A stretch of 64,000 nucleotides of DNA, taken from positions 62,001-126,000 of the forward strand of contig NZ_VYWO01000004.1 of NCBI RefSeq assembly GCF_008726925.1, given 5' to 3'. The DNA comes from Aerococcus sanguinicola (GTDB lineage Bacteria > Bacillota > Bacilli > Lactobacillales > Aerococcaceae). The notes under the pieces are model-generated. The model was not told the DNA's origin and made no database searches. It worked only from the letters and a program-made list of their open reading frames with translations. Made by a program: the position numbers and the translations under genes. This document shows positions 23,241 to 32,090 of this stretch, piece after piece (positions within the stretch are counted from its first letter, which is position 1; the number at the start of each line of letters is the position of its first letter).

Positions 23241-23334
23241 TTACAAGACCTCCTTTGCCTCCAGTTTACCATCTTCCCTAGATGCCGCCTAGTCTTTCCA
23301 GTAAGGAAGTTTATTTCCGCACCAACAGACAAAC

Positions 23335-23374
23335 AAAAAGCCTCCCGACAAAGCGATAAGCGTCGGAGGCTTTT
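23335..23374. terminator. Terminator after the DUF3784 gene
   Basis: AAAAGCCTCCGAC and GTCGGGAGGCTTTTT form a long stem with T tracts on both strands. It separates the GT-C/DUF3784 unit from the DUF985/GNAT unit. Confidence 0.85.
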
Positions 23375-23390
23375 GCATGCTAAAGGAAAG

Positions 23391-23714
23391 CTAAAAGAGG
23401 CCATGGTAGCGCTGGTTGGTCCGAATGACCCAAGCAAGGCCCAGGACAAAGCCCAGGATAAAGAAGGCCCAGGACCAGAGCGACTGGGTCAGGAGAAGGC
23501 CAAGACCTGTCAAGGCGAGGCCTCCTCCGATTAGTGCCAGGCCTTGGCCCATCCCCCGGGCAAAATAAGATCGCTTGTCAGCGCTCAGACGCCCAGGCTG
23601 ATAGCCATTGAGCAGGTCCAAGCGCTCCTTATAGGCGATCAGCCAGGCCTGGTAAATAATCATCAGGCCGCAGAAGACCATGACTAGGGCCATAAAGCTA
23701 GCGATTTTGGGCAT
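23391..23714 (-). CDS. Small membrane protein, DUF3784-like
   Basis: This 107-residue protein has three hydrophobic helices: one N-terminal (ALVMVFCGLMIIYQAWLIA), one near residues 57-77 and one near 80-97. A soluble loop between the first two contains YQPGRLSADKRSY. The size and layout match DUF3784 membrane proteins of unknown function. AAAGGAG precedes the ATG. It lies 23 bases downstream of the GT-C membrane protein gene and is probably cotranscribed with it. Confidence 0.65.
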   Translation of the reverse strand: MPKIASFMALVMVFCGLMIIYQAWLIAYKERLDLLNGYQPGRLSADKRSYFARGMGQGLALIGGGLALTGLGLLLTQSLWSWAFFILGFVLGLAWVIRTNQRYHGLF

Positions 23715-23737
23715 GGGAGGCTCCTTTCTCGATTGTT

Positions 23738-25282
23738 TTAATCCAATTGATAGAGTTCAAAGTGGCGGTTGCGCCCTAGCCAAGTATTCTGACTGAAGCC
23801 GAACTTGTCGTAGAGTGTGCTGAGAACTTCAGGGTTCTGGTTGAGGACATCACGGTGGATGAGGAGGATGGCTCGGTCCTCGACAGGGCCCCTTGCCATC
23901 TGCTGGATTTTATCCCCATAGTCCCCCTGGCGTGCCTCGATAGGATAGATAGCTGGGAAGTGGAGCAGTTCTTCCGTATGCCAAAGAATCCGTTGCGGTT
24001 CACTGGCCTGGGGAATGACGATGACTGGCGACTGACTATTGGCTGCCACTAATGCCGTGAAGTCATCTGCTTCAGGGTAGAGATAGTCGATGGAGTAGTC
24101 CCGCTGTCCGACATAAAGTAAAGTGCCCAAGACTCCAAGAGTCAAAACGAGCTTAGTCCCCCTTAAATGCGGGATAGGCCGCAGGAGATTTCGCCATAAG
24201 AGACCAGCACAGGCAATGACCAAGGGATAGAAAGCAAAGATGTACCGGGCAGAAGGGTAGGGCGAAACGAGTGCGATCAAAGCGACCCCTAAAGTCGTGG
24301 GCAAGGCTAGGAGGAGGAAGCTGGCCAGGGCGTCTCGATACCAGGCCAAAATAATGACCGCTAGAAGTGCTAAGCCAAGAACCACATGGCCATAGCCCGC
24401 AAAGAGCTGGTCCATGATAAGCTGGTAGAAGGCGCGCACTTGGTCTACTTGCTGGGCCCCTAGCAAGTTACCGACAACCTCATTCCCCCGGCCACTATTG
24501 AGCAGGTGGTCGAGCGTACTTGGGAAAATGGCGACACAGGCTAGGACGCTCAAAGCCTGGCCGAGCGCAAATTGCCAAGCCGCCTTCACTTCTTTGCCCA
24601 AGCTTTGTAAGGCAAAGAGACCCGCCGTCAGGATCCCAGCAAAAATATAATAATAGTACTGGGTGAGCCCTCCGAGGACAGTCGTCGCCATAGCCGCTAG
24701 CAGGAGCTTTCGGCTGGGTGCTTTCAGATACTTGTAAGCGACATAGGCGAAGACAAGTTGAAGAAGAGCCAATAAGAGATACATGCGAATATAGACAAAG
24801 GAGCTCAGGCCACCCACACTCAGGCCATAGAAGCTCGCAAAAGCAAGGGCCAGCCACTGGTTCGCTAATAAGTCCCTCAAGAAGAAATAAAGAACCAGCA
24901 AGATTAAAGTGTAGATAAGGAAATTAAGTCCCAAGCCCAACCACTTAGAGAAACTGCCTGGAAAGAAAGAAGACACCGTGTGGAGGAGCATATAGTAAAA
25001 GGGCGGATGGACATCCTGGGTCTGATTATAATAAACCGAGCCGTAGCTAAAGCGCTCCTCCTCTGACGTGGTTAAATAGTCCCTATAGTAATCAGGGCTC
25101 AGCCACTGGTTATAATCATCGGGGAAGGGCTTATAGTAAGAATTGGCCAAGCCATAGGAATAATACTCATCCACATGGTAGCCCCTCTTAGCTTGCCCCG
25201 TTCTAAAGGCCGCTAGTAAGCAGACAGCCAGGGCCACGACGGCGACCAGTTTAAAAGCTAGCGAATGTTTTGTCTCTGTCAC
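23738..25282 (-). CDS. GT-C fold membrane glycosyltransferase-like protein
   Basis: This 514-residue membrane protein has about eleven hydrophobic helices. The first extracellular loop carries RGYHVDEYYSYGLANSYY and, further on, TQDVHPPFYYMLLH. An acidic residue pair after the first helix and a D-x-H-P-P-x-Y-Y motif are typical of GT39-like (ArnT/PMT-type) enzymes that use lipid-linked sugars. A short extracytoplasmic C-terminal domain follows the last helix. The start codon is GTG with GAAAGGAA 8 bases upstream. It likely adds sugars to a surface polymer or protein; the acceptor is unknown. Confidence 0.75.
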   Translation of the reverse strand: MTETKHSLAFKLVAVVALAVCLLAAFRTGQAKRGYHVDEYYSYGLANSYYKPFPDDYNQWLSPDYYRDYLTTSEEERFSYGSVYYNQTQDVHPPFYYMLLHTVSSFFPGSFSKWLGLGLNFLIYTLILLVLYFFLRDLLANQWLALAFASFYGLSVGGLSSFVYIRMYLLLALLQLVFAYVAYKYLKAPSRKLLLAAMATTVLGGLTQYYYYIFAGILTAGLFALQSLGKEVKAAWQFALGQALSVLACVAIFPSTLDHLLNSGRGNEVVGNLLGAQQVDQVRAFYQLIMDQLFAGYGHVVLGLALLAVIILAWYRDALASFLLLALPTTLGVALIALVSPYPSARYIFAFYPLVIACAGLLWRNLLRPIPHLRGTKLVLTLGVLGTLLYVGQRDYSIDYLYPEADDFTALVAANSQSPVIVIPQASEPQRILWHTEELLHFPAIYPIEARQGDYGDKIQQMARGPVEDRAILLIHRDVLNQNPEVLSTLYDKFGFSQNTWLGRNRHFELYQLD

Positions 25283-25488
25283 AGCACATGTTCCTTTCAG
25301 TTAAATGACTTTTGCTTTATATTATAACAAAAAAACGGTGGCTTCTAGACCTAAGCCCTGCCTTCGTCAATTTCTTCCTCCTTCCCTACCCATCCTGACG
25401 CCAAGGCCAGTGACTGATCAAGGACAAGCCCCCTAAAAAGTGATAAGATAATTCCAACTTAATTGACAGCGCCAAGAGGAGGATACCC

Positions 25489-25983
25489 ATGTCTTACTTT
25501 GAAAAATTCTTAAAAACCAACCAAGCCTATGCCGACCTGCATGAAGAGGCCCACCTGCCCCTCCCGCCAAAGACCCGGGTGGCTATTATCACTTGTATGG
25601 ATTCCCGGCTCCATGTCGCCCAAGCCCTGGGACTCGCCCTGGGGGATGCCCATATCTTGCGCAATGCGGGCGGACGGGTGACTGAGGACATGATCCGCTC
25701 TCTGGTCATCTCCCAGCAACAACTCGGCACCCGTGAAATTATTGTCATCCACCATACCGACTGCGGGGCCCAGACCTTCACCAATGAAGGCTTCGCCCAA
25801 CAATTGAAGGAGGACCTCGGTGTCGACGTTGAGGGCCAAGATTTCCTCCCCTTCACCGATGTGGAGGACAGCGTCCGCGAAGATATCCAGCGTCTCAAAG
25901 CCTCGCCCCTCATCCCAGAAGACATCATCATTTCCGGAGCCGTTTACGATGTGGATACCGGGCGGATGCAGCGGGTGGATTAG
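25489..25983 (+). CDS. Beta-class carbonic anhydrase
   Basis: This 164-residue zinc enzyme interconverts CO2 and bicarbonate. The expected ligands are visible: Cys36-x-Asp38-x-Arg40 in CMDSR, and His89 and Cys92 in HHTDC. The GDAHILRNAGGRVTEDMIRS and ISQQQLGTREI segments match the short type of beta-carbonic anhydrase. AGAGGAGG precedes the ATG. It stands alone before the brnQ T-box leader. Confidence 0.93.
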   Translation: MSYFEKFLKTNQAYADLHEEAHLPLPPKTRVAIITCMDSRLHVAQALGLALGDAHILRNAGGRVTEDMIRSLVISQQQLGTREIIVIHHTDCGAQTFTNEGFAQQLKEDLGVDVEGQDFLPFTDVEDSVREDIQRLKASPLIPEDIIISGAVYDVDTGRMQRVD

Positions 25984-26064
25984 TATTTTTCCTTAGATGG
26001 CTTCATCCGACCAAGTTTTATGGGAGCTTAAATAAAATTTATTTAAGAAATCTGAGAAAAACAT

Positions 26065-26093
26065 TTGACAATTATTAGAATCCGTCTTACAAT
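26065..26093 (+). promoter_or_regulatory. Promoter of the brnQ T-box transcript
   Basis: A perfect -35 TTGACA (26065-26070) and a -10 TACAAT (26088-26093) are separated by 17 bases, placing the start at about 26100. Confidence 0.85.
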
Positions 26094-26099
26094 AGGTTT

Positions 26100-26365
26100 A
26101 ACTTTTAAAGACCAGAAAAAACATAGAAAAACGAGTAGACTTATGAAAGTTTATAGAGAGTAAGCGTTTGGTGGAAGCTTATAGCGGCAGTAAGTTCGAA
26201 AATCATTTTCTTGATTGCAAGGCTGAAGACAAGTAAGCTTTGTCGCAGTGGTGTGCGTTATCCTCCCCCGGCATTGTTGGATGCTTGAGCGCTTATTTCG
26301 ATAAGAATAAAGGTGGTACCGCGGACTATTTCGCCCTTTGTCTATAGGACAAGGGGCGTTTTTTG
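26100..26365 (+). promoter_or_regulatory. T-box leader of brnQ, probably isoleucine-specific
   Basis: The T-box core AAGGTGGTACCGCGGA is at 26310-26325. A terminator stem CGCCCTTTGTC/GGACAAGGGGCG with a T run follows (26332-26365). Stem I shows AGAGAG and GGTGGAAG. The likely specifier is AUC at 26202-26204 after CGAAA, in the position where B. subtilis leaders have GAA-AUC, which suggests tRNA-Ile. The leader itself is certain; the specifier is less so. This fits control of a branched-chain amino-acid importer. Confidence 0.85.
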
Positions 26366-26419
26366 GTTTTTAGAGTCGTTAATGTTGCTGGTTAAGTTAT
26401 GGTAAATTAAGGAGGAATT

Positions 26420-27769
26420 ATGATGAACAAGTTATCACGAAGTCAATTTTTACAAACTTCTATCATGCTGTTTGGTTTATTTTTTGGGGCTGGGAACTTA
26501 ATTTTCCCTCCCTTGCTCGGTAATCAAGCGGGGAGCCAGACTTGGTTGGCCCTAGTCAGTTTTGCGGTGACAGCTGTCATCTTCCCTGTCTTAGGAACCA
26601 TTGTTGTCGGTAAGTCAGAGGGCCTCTCCCAACTCGCTAACCGCGTCGGGCCTAAGTTTTCTATCATCTTCACCACAGCTATTTATTTATCCATCGGGCC
26701 TGGTTTAGGGATTCCCCGGGCAGGCTCTGTGCCCTTCGAGATGGCGGTCGCCCCTTATATCCCTGAAGCCATGAGCCTGGGTCTGGCACGCCTGGTCTAT
26801 ACCTTGGTCTTCTTCGCTTTGGCCCTCTGGCTCTGCCTCAAGCCCAACCAATTGGTCAAGCGCGTGGGCAAGTACCTCACGCCCATGCTGCTCCTAATGA
26901 TCGTCCTCATGTTTGCCCGGGTCATGTTCATGCCTAAGGGCGTTGCGGAACCTGTCGATGCCTATGCCACAAGTCCTGTTGTCCAAGGCTTCCTCGAAGG
27001 CTACAATACTATGGACGCTGTCGCTGCCTTAAACTTTGGCTTCGTCATCTCCATGGCCATCCGCCGCTTTGGCGTCCAAGACAAGAAGGAAGTGGCCAAG
27101 TATACCATGAAGTCTGGCCTCCTCGCCGGTCTGGTCCTCTTCCTCGTCTATGCCATGCTGGCTGCCATCGGTATGGTCTCTTCGCAAAAACTCGCTGGAG
27201 CCGATAATGGGGCCTTCATCTTAACCCAAGCCGTCCAAGCCTCTCTTGGCAACTTCGGCCTCGTCTTCCTCGCCGGTATCTTCACCCTGGCCTGCCTCAC
27301 CACCTGCGTAGGCCTCATCACTTCCGGCGCTGAATATTTCAACCAATTATTCAAAGAAAAACTTTCCTACCGGGCTTGGGTCTTCATCTGGGCAGGCTTC
27401 TCCTTCCTCGTTGCCAACTTCGGCTTAAACAACCTGCTTGCCTTCTCTGTCCCTGTTCTCACCGTGATCTACCCGGTTGCTCTGGTTCTCATCCTCATGG
27501 GCATCAGCCAGGAAGTCTTCAACTTCGGCTCCCTCTCCTATCTGGTCGCTGCGACTGTTTCTGTCACCCTCCCCTTCATCGACATGCTGCAAGCTAGCTT
27601 CAACGTCAGTCTGCCTGGCCTCACTCCCCTCGTCGCCAACCTCCCCTTGGCCAGTCAGGGCCTCGGCTGGTTGCTCCCCACCCTGGTCAGCCTCCTCATC
27701 AGTCTAAGCTGTGAGAAAGTTCTGCTCCACCGCTATGCCGGCAGCCCAGCTAACGAATGGACCCGTTAA
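26420..27769 (+). CDS. brnQ: Branched-chain amino acid transporter, LIVCS family
   Basis: This 449-residue symporter has about twelve membrane helices. The N-terminal FLQTSIMLFGLFFGAGNLIF and IGPGLGIPRAGSVPFEMA are highly typical of BrnQ carriers, which import leucine, isoleucine and valine using a cation gradient. AAGGAGG precedes the first ATG; a second ATG follows directly. It is controlled by the T-box leader upstream and ends in a strong terminator, so it is monocistronic. Confidence 0.94.
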   Translation: MMNKLSRSQFLQTSIMLFGLFFGAGNLIFPPLLGNQAGSQTWLALVSFAVTAVIFPVLGTIVVGKSEGLSQLANRVGPKFSIIFTTAIYLSIGPGLGIPRAGSVPFEMAVAPYIPEAMSLGLARLVYTLVFFALALWLCLKPNQLVKRVGKYLTPMLLLMIVLMFARVMFMPKGVAEPVDAYATSPVVQGFLEGYNTMDAVAALNFGFVISMAIRRFGVQDKKEVAKYTMKSGLLAGLVLFLVYAMLAAIGMVSSQKLAGADNGAFILTQAVQASLGNFGLVFLAGIFTLACLTTCVGLITSGAEYFNQLFKEKLSYRAWVFIWAGFSFLVANFGLNNLLAFSVPVLTVIYPVALVLILMGISQEVFNFGSLSYLVAATVSVTLPFIDMLQASFNVSLPGLTPLVANLPLASQGLGWLLPTLVSLLISLSCEKVLLHRYAGSPANEWTR

Positions 27770-27782
27770 TTCTGCTGGAACA

Positions 27783-27816
27783 CACTCCCCTGGAAACCCC
27801 AGGGGAGTTTTTTTGT
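27783..27816 (+). terminator. Terminator after brnQ
   Basis: ACTCCCCTGG, loop AAA and CCAGGGGAGT form a GC-rich stem followed by seven T. Confidence 0.9.
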
Positions 27817-27824
27817 CTCTTTAT

Positions 27825-28025
27825 ATCAGTCGACTTTAAGCATCCGCTCCGCTTTTGAATTTGGTCCTTAAAGAGCCATGGCACCGGCTCGAGCCACGGT
27901 CTCTCGCCTAGCAAGTCTCAAACGGCTAGTACGGCTAATCGCCTACTAGCCATAATTCGCTTTGCTTGCTTGTTCATGGCTAAGGACCAACTTCAACGCT
28001 CCACTCCTGCTTAAAGTCGACTGAT
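27825..28025. repeat. Structured intergenic element, copy 2
   Basis: This is the second copy of the element at 20156-20329. It is closed by a perfect 18-base outer stem (ATCAGTCGACTTTAAGCA with TGCTTAAAGTCGACTGAT). The internal hairpin here is GGCTAGTA/TACTAGCC around CGGCTAATCGCC, and the outer arm is GGTCCTTA/TAAGGACC. The differences from copy 1 keep base pairing. It lies after the brnQ terminator and before the terminator of the minus-strand polysaccharide genes. Confidence 0.85.
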
Positions 28026-28071
28026 ACGAGGATGATTTTAAACAGAAAGATTTTAAAAAATTCTTTCAAAG

Positions 28072-28109
28072 AAAAAAGTGTTGGTTAGCATCGAAACACT
28101 AACCAACAC
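28072..28109 (-). terminator. Terminator after the polysaccharide operon
   Basis: On the minus strand GTGTTGGTTAG and CTAACCAACAC form an 11-base stem, followed by TTTTTT. It is about 27 bases past the flippase stop. Confidence 0.85.
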
Positions 28110-28135
28110 CTATATAATATAAACTACTAGCAAAA

Positions 28136-29494
28136 CTAATCCGCTAACAGGGCCTTGGCTTCAAAGAGCCAATCGCGGTAAAAGAAGAGTACAACTGCTA
28201 AATAGAGGAGGTAGACCAGAGCACCAGCGATAAAGGGCATGAAATTAGCCACCCCATAGAAGCACAGGGCATGGCTAAGCAAGAGGAAGACCTCCCGCCA
28301 ATTGTTCTTCAGATAAGTAAAGCGGATTTGGCTGGTATAGAAGAACCAGCAGATATAGCACAGGGTCGTCGCTATGGCTACCGTTAGAGTATCATGCCAG
28401 ACAAAGGAAAGCCCTGCGACAAAGACAAAAGAGAGGCCCGCATAAAGCACACTGTCGCGGAAGTACCGGCGCTCAGGCACCGTCGCCTTATAAATGTTGG
28501 CTACCAAGATCCGCGACAACATAATATAAGGAATGGCAATGAAGGTCACCGACAAGAGCACCGTCGCCGGTTCATACTTGGGCAGGAAGGTTAAGATAAT
28601 CCATTTAAAGATAAAGAAGGCAAAACCACTCAAGATCCCCAAGAAAATGCAGGCTCTTTTGATAACATTCAAGAGCATCTGGTCCTTGCGCTTGGCAATC
28701 ACATTGTAGAAGACCATACCCACCGCATTGACAATCAACAGAATAACATTGAGGACAGAATTCTGGAAGGAATATTGGGCGAATTCTTCAATCGCATACC
28801 ACCACTTGGTCACCCAACCGCCAATCAGGCCAACAAAGGTCAGTGACATGTTGGCAAAGAGGATAAAGAAGCCGACCCGGAAGAGCCCCAGGTGTTTCTT
28901 CCAAGAAAAAATAAAGTTTAAGCCCTGGTTCTTGATAAAACGATATTCATAGAAGACCGTCAAGAAGAGATAGGACAAGATATTTAACACAATATAGAGG
29001 TAGTAATTATCACTCCGCATGAGGAAGATAGCGACCAGCAGGGTGATGATATAGAAGATACTCTTGGAAATATTGGCCCGGGAAAAGGTCGCAAACTGCC
29101 CCGTTGCCTGCAAGAAATTCTGGTGGTACATGTTAATCGTATCGAAGAGGGTAACGGTTGAGAAGAGGGCTAAGATCGGATTCTTAACGACTAAAGAGTA
29201 AGTCAGCATCAAGGCAAACACACAGAGCTGGTAGACCACAATGAAATTATGTTCAGAGCGGATTTCGATGGGGTCTAAGTCCTCCAGGCGCTTGCCCCCA
29301 TACTTGATATAGATCCCATCATTATAACCGAAGTTAAACAAGTAGGTGATGGAGGTATACATAATATACTCCCGGTAGTTCCCATAATCTGCAACAGTTA
29401 GAATGGCTGGAAGAAGGAAATTAATAATGAAACTCGTTCCAAATCCAATGATATTTGACAAGGCGACGTTAAAGATATTCTTCAATAATTTCAT
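28136..29494 (-). CDS. Polysaccharide flippase (Wzx-like, MOP superfamily)
   Basis: This 452-residue protein has 12 or so membrane helices. It begins KLLKNIFNVALSNIIGFGTSFIINFLLP, the usual N-terminus of lipid-linked oligosaccharide flippases. These move undecaprenyl-linked repeat units across the membrane before polymerisation. GAAAGGAG precedes the ATG. It follows the GT-C gene after 18 bases and is the last gene of the minus-strand polysaccharide locus. The sugar repeat unit cannot be deduced. Confidence 0.82.
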   Translation of the reverse strand: MKLLKNIFNVALSNIIGFGTSFIINFLLPAILTVADYGNYREYIMYTSITYLFNFGYNDGIYIKYGGKRLEDLDPIEIRSEHNFIVVYQLCVFALMLTYSLVVKNPILALFSTVTLFDTINMYHQNFLQATGQFATFSRANISKSIFYIITLLVAIFLMRSDNYYLYIVLNILSYLFLTVFYEYRFIKNQGLNFIFSWKKHLGLFRVGFFILFANMSLTFVGLIGGWVTKWWYAIEEFAQYSFQNSVLNVILLIVNAVGMVFYNVIAKRKDQMLLNVIKRACIFLGILSGFAFFIFKWIILTFLPKYEPATVLLSVTFIAIPYIMLSRILVANIYKATVPERRYFRDSVLYAGLSFVFVAGLSFVWHDTLTVAIATTLCYICWFFYTSQIRFTYLKNNWREVFLLLSHALCFYGVANFMPFIAGALVYLLYLAVVLFFYRDWLFEAKALLAD

Positions 29495-29512
29495 TTCTAA
29501 CTCCTTTCACGC

Positions 29513-31165
29513 TTAGTGCCCGGCCGGTAATTTCTTATAGAGACAGAACTCTCCGATCTGGTCAATTTCTTCATAGTTCTTCTGGATCCAAGCCAGGAAG
29601 TCTGTCTCCACTTGGGACCGGTCCAGGGGAGACCGCTCCTTCAGCTTATCTTCGATAACTAGCATCTGGGGTGGTCGCTGGGTCAAGTCCGAGCGAAACT
29701 CTTGAGCTACGGCTTCTGCCTGGTCTAAATCGACCGCCGGCAAGTTAAAGTAACGGCTGGGAGCTTGGCGGTCGGTCATAAGATAGAAGGCTCCGCCAAT
29801 CCGGTGGCTATAGAGGGTCTCGTCCGGCTGGCTCTCAGCGACAATCAGCTGACTGGCTTCTTCGTATTTGTTCTCGGTCGAACTCCGCTTCAAGGCCCAG
29901 ACATAGCGCTCATCCGTTCCAAGCTCCCATTGCCAGTCGCCAGGCCCTTTGAGCTGGCCATTGAAGTCAGGTCCCAACTGGTCGACTTTGGCCACTAGGG
30001 TCGGATGGTCCTCCGGCAGGTTCACACTGTAGACCCGGTTGTAGAAGATATCAGCCGGATATTTAAAAAGATAGGCAAGAAGAACGACCAGGCCCAAGTT
30101 AACCAGGCCCTGCCCCCGTTTGAGATCAAAAAGGCGGAGCGCTTGGATCACTAATAGACTAAAGAAGGGCACGAGAACCATAAAATAGTGGGGGTAGAAA
30201 CGCCCCGATAAGAGCGTCGAATAGAAGGTCGCTCCAAAGGCTAGGAGGACACCCGCTAGACGCCAGTAAGTCTTCCTATGTCCCCTATCCTTGACCAGCC
30301 AAAGCAAGAGCCCGAAAATTCCTATGCTTGGAATATGGTAGAAGGCTAACTTCTCTTCCAGCTTCGTAAGGATTTCTTCTGTCGTGAGTTTGCTATCGCT
30401 AAGGTATTGGAGGTTGAAGCGAATCGAGAAATTAACCATCTCAGCAAAAGCCCCTTGGTAGAGCAAATATAAGGAAACTGGCAGGACAAAGCTAAGTATT
30501 CCTAGACTGGTCCAAGCCACTGCACGCTTCAGCTCTGCAAGATGCTTGTAGACCAGCAAATGAACAAAGATCAAAGCAATCAGGGGCAACCAGCTGATGA
30601 TTAGGTTGGCCCTCAAGTTAAAAGCAAAAGCCCCAGACAAGCCGACCAAGAAGTAAGACCAAGCCGGTAAGCGGTTAGCTTCAAAATAACGCAGGTAAGC
30701 GCTCAGCGTCAGCATAATCCCAGCTAGGGCATAGACTTCCGTCAAATTGCCCGATTCAATCAGAGGGTCCAAAAGCAGTAAGCTCACAGCCACCGCTAAG
30801 AGAGCCCGCGGTCGGTCTAAGACCTGGCGACCCAAAGCATAGAGCACAGCCGTGAAGGCCAAGAGAGCCAGGAATTCAACAAAATAAATCCCCCCAAAAG
30901 GATTGACATGGGGCATCAGCCAGCCCAGGGCATTGGCTAGGATAATACTGATCCCCTTGTGGTCGGTAAAGTCCAGGTAGGGCACCCCTCCCCTAGCCAT
31001 CTCCCGCCCCATATAAATAAACATGGAACTGTCGTGACCAGGAATGGCCTGGGCCCAAGGGCTTGATGTGAGCGACAGTGAGAAAATAAAAGTTAGACCG
31101 AGGACCAGGCAAGCACTTAAAGCCGCTAAGGCCCAGTCCCGGTAGTTTTTTTGACTGTTTTCCAT
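29513..31165 (-). CDS. GT-C fold membrane glycosyltransferase-like protein
   Basis: This 550-residue membrane protein has around eleven helices and a C-terminal soluble domain of about 150 residues. The first loop carries GHDSSMFIYMGREMARGGVPYLDFTDHKG, with Asp residues in GHDSS and DFTDHKG as in GT39/ArnT-like proteins. It probably transfers a sugar from a polyprenyl carrier on the outer face of the membrane. AGAGGAAAG precedes the ATG. A tRNA-Arg gene ends 39 bases upstream, between this gene and the next glycosyltransferase. Confidence 0.75.
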   Translation of the reverse strand: MENSQKNYRDWALAALSACLVLGLTFIFSLSLTSSPWAQAIPGHDSSMFIYMGREMARGGVPYLDFTDHKGISIILANALGWLMPHVNPFGGIYFVEFLALLAFTAVLYALGRQVLDRPRALLAVAVSLLLLDPLIESGNLTEVYALAGIMLTLSAYLRYFEANRLPAWSYFLVGLSGAFAFNLRANLIISWLPLIALIFVHLLVYKHLAELKRAVAWTSLGILSFVLPVSLYLLYQGAFAEMVNFSIRFNLQYLSDSKLTTEEILTKLEEKLAFYHIPSIGIFGLLLWLVKDRGHRKTYWRLAGVLLAFGATFYSTLLSGRFYPHYFMVLVPFFSLLVIQALRLFDLKRGQGLVNLGLVVLLAYLFKYPADIFYNRVYSVNLPEDHPTLVAKVDQLGPDFNGQLKGPGDWQWELGTDERYVWALKRSSTENKYEEASQLIVAESQPDETLYSHRIGGAFYLMTDRQAPSRYFNLPAVDLDQAEAVAQEFRSDLTQRPPQMLVIEDKLKERSPLDRSQVETDFLAWIQKNYEEIDQIGEFCLYKKLPAGH

Positions 31166-31204
31166 CCAGCTTTCCTCTTTTCATAGATTTTAGGCATAAA
31201 AAAA

Positions 31205-31277
31205 CGACCCCGAGAAGAATCGAACTTCCGACACATCGTTTAGGAAACGAATGCTCTATCCGCTGAGCTACGGGGCC
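31205..31277 (-). tRNA. tRNA-Arg (anticodon CCU)
   Basis: On the minus strand the cloverleaf is 73 nt. The acceptor GGCCCCG pairs with CGGGGTC, the D arm is GCTC/GAGC, and the anticodon loop TTCCTAA gives CCU. The T arm is GGAAG-TTCGATT-CTTCT. The top pair of the anticodon stem is a U-U mismatch. CCA is not encoded. A possible promoter (TTACAA, 17 bases, TTAAAA) lies just upstream. It sits inside the polysaccharide locus. Confidence 0.92.
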
Positions 31278-31324
31278 ATACAAGAATTTTAACATACTTG
31301 TTAAGCTTCTTGTAACTTTATTTG

Positions 31325-32080
31325 TTAAATTCGACGCTTAATGGCATTTAAGGCATAGGAAATAAACACCGAAGACGCCTTCCAGAGCGGGAGCCCTTCC
31401 AATACCCGGTAAGTATGCCAGGTCCGTTTGAGAGCTCCCAAGCGGTTACTGGATATGGAACCAGGCACTTGCCGGTAGTGGTTGAGGACCTCATCTAAGA
31501 GATAGGCCTGGCACCCCCGTTCCCGCATCAACATCAACCAAGTGGCCGTGTCCTGCCCCTTGCGCACTAGGGGCATGCGGAAGTCGCCGACCAGTTGACG
31601 GTCAATCATTACCGTAGAACAAGCAATGGCCGTGTTCCTCAATAGGCCATCATAGTCCAAGTGCTGGGGCAGGTCGGCCCTTGCTTTGAGCACTCTTCCC
31701 GTCTCATCCACCTGGGCAAAGTTGGTATAAGTAAAGCCGTAAGCCCGGTCTTGCATAAAGGCGAGCTGCTTGGTTAATTTATCACTTGTCCAATAATCAT
31801 CACTATCCACGAAGGCAACATAGCGTCCCTGGGCAGCCTCCAAGCCGCGGTTGCGGGCGACAGCTGCTCCGCTATTTTCTTCTAATTTTAAGTATTTAAT
31901 CCGCGCATCCTCTGCCTGGTAGGCCTTGATAATCTTCGCACTCTGGTCAGGGCTGCAGTCATCCACCAAGAGCATCTCCCAATTCGAATAGTCCTGGGCC
32001 TGGACGCTCTCAATGGTATGGGCCAAATACTTCTCTGCCTGGTAAACCGGTGTAATAATTGAAACCAAGTCGTCTTGCAT
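31325..32080 (-). CDS. Family 2 glycosyltransferase
   Basis: This 251-residue GT-A fold enzyme has the family 2 N-terminus VSIITPVYQAEKYLAHTIESV, the nucleotide-sugar motif VDDCSPDQS, and the metal-binding FVDSDDYW near residues 94-101. A short C-terminal segment follows the domain. It likely adds one sugar to the lipid-linked repeat unit on the cytoplasmic side. TAAGGAGG precedes the ATG. It starts 10 bases after the Wzz-like stop, within the operon. Confidence 0.88.
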   Translation of the reverse strand: MQDDLVSIITPVYQAEKYLAHTIESVQAQDYSNWEMLLVDDCSPDQSAKIIKAYQAEDARIKYLKLEENSGAAVARNRGLEAAQGRYVAFVDSDDYWTSDKLTKQLAFMQDRAYGFTYTNFAQVDETGRVLKARADLPQHLDYDGLLRNTAIACSTVMIDRQLVGDFRMPLVRKGQDTATWLMLMRERGCQAYLLDEVLNHYRQVPGSISSNRLGALKRTWHTYRVLEGLPLWKASSVFISYALNAIKRRI

Positions 32081-32090
32081 GATTTCCTCC

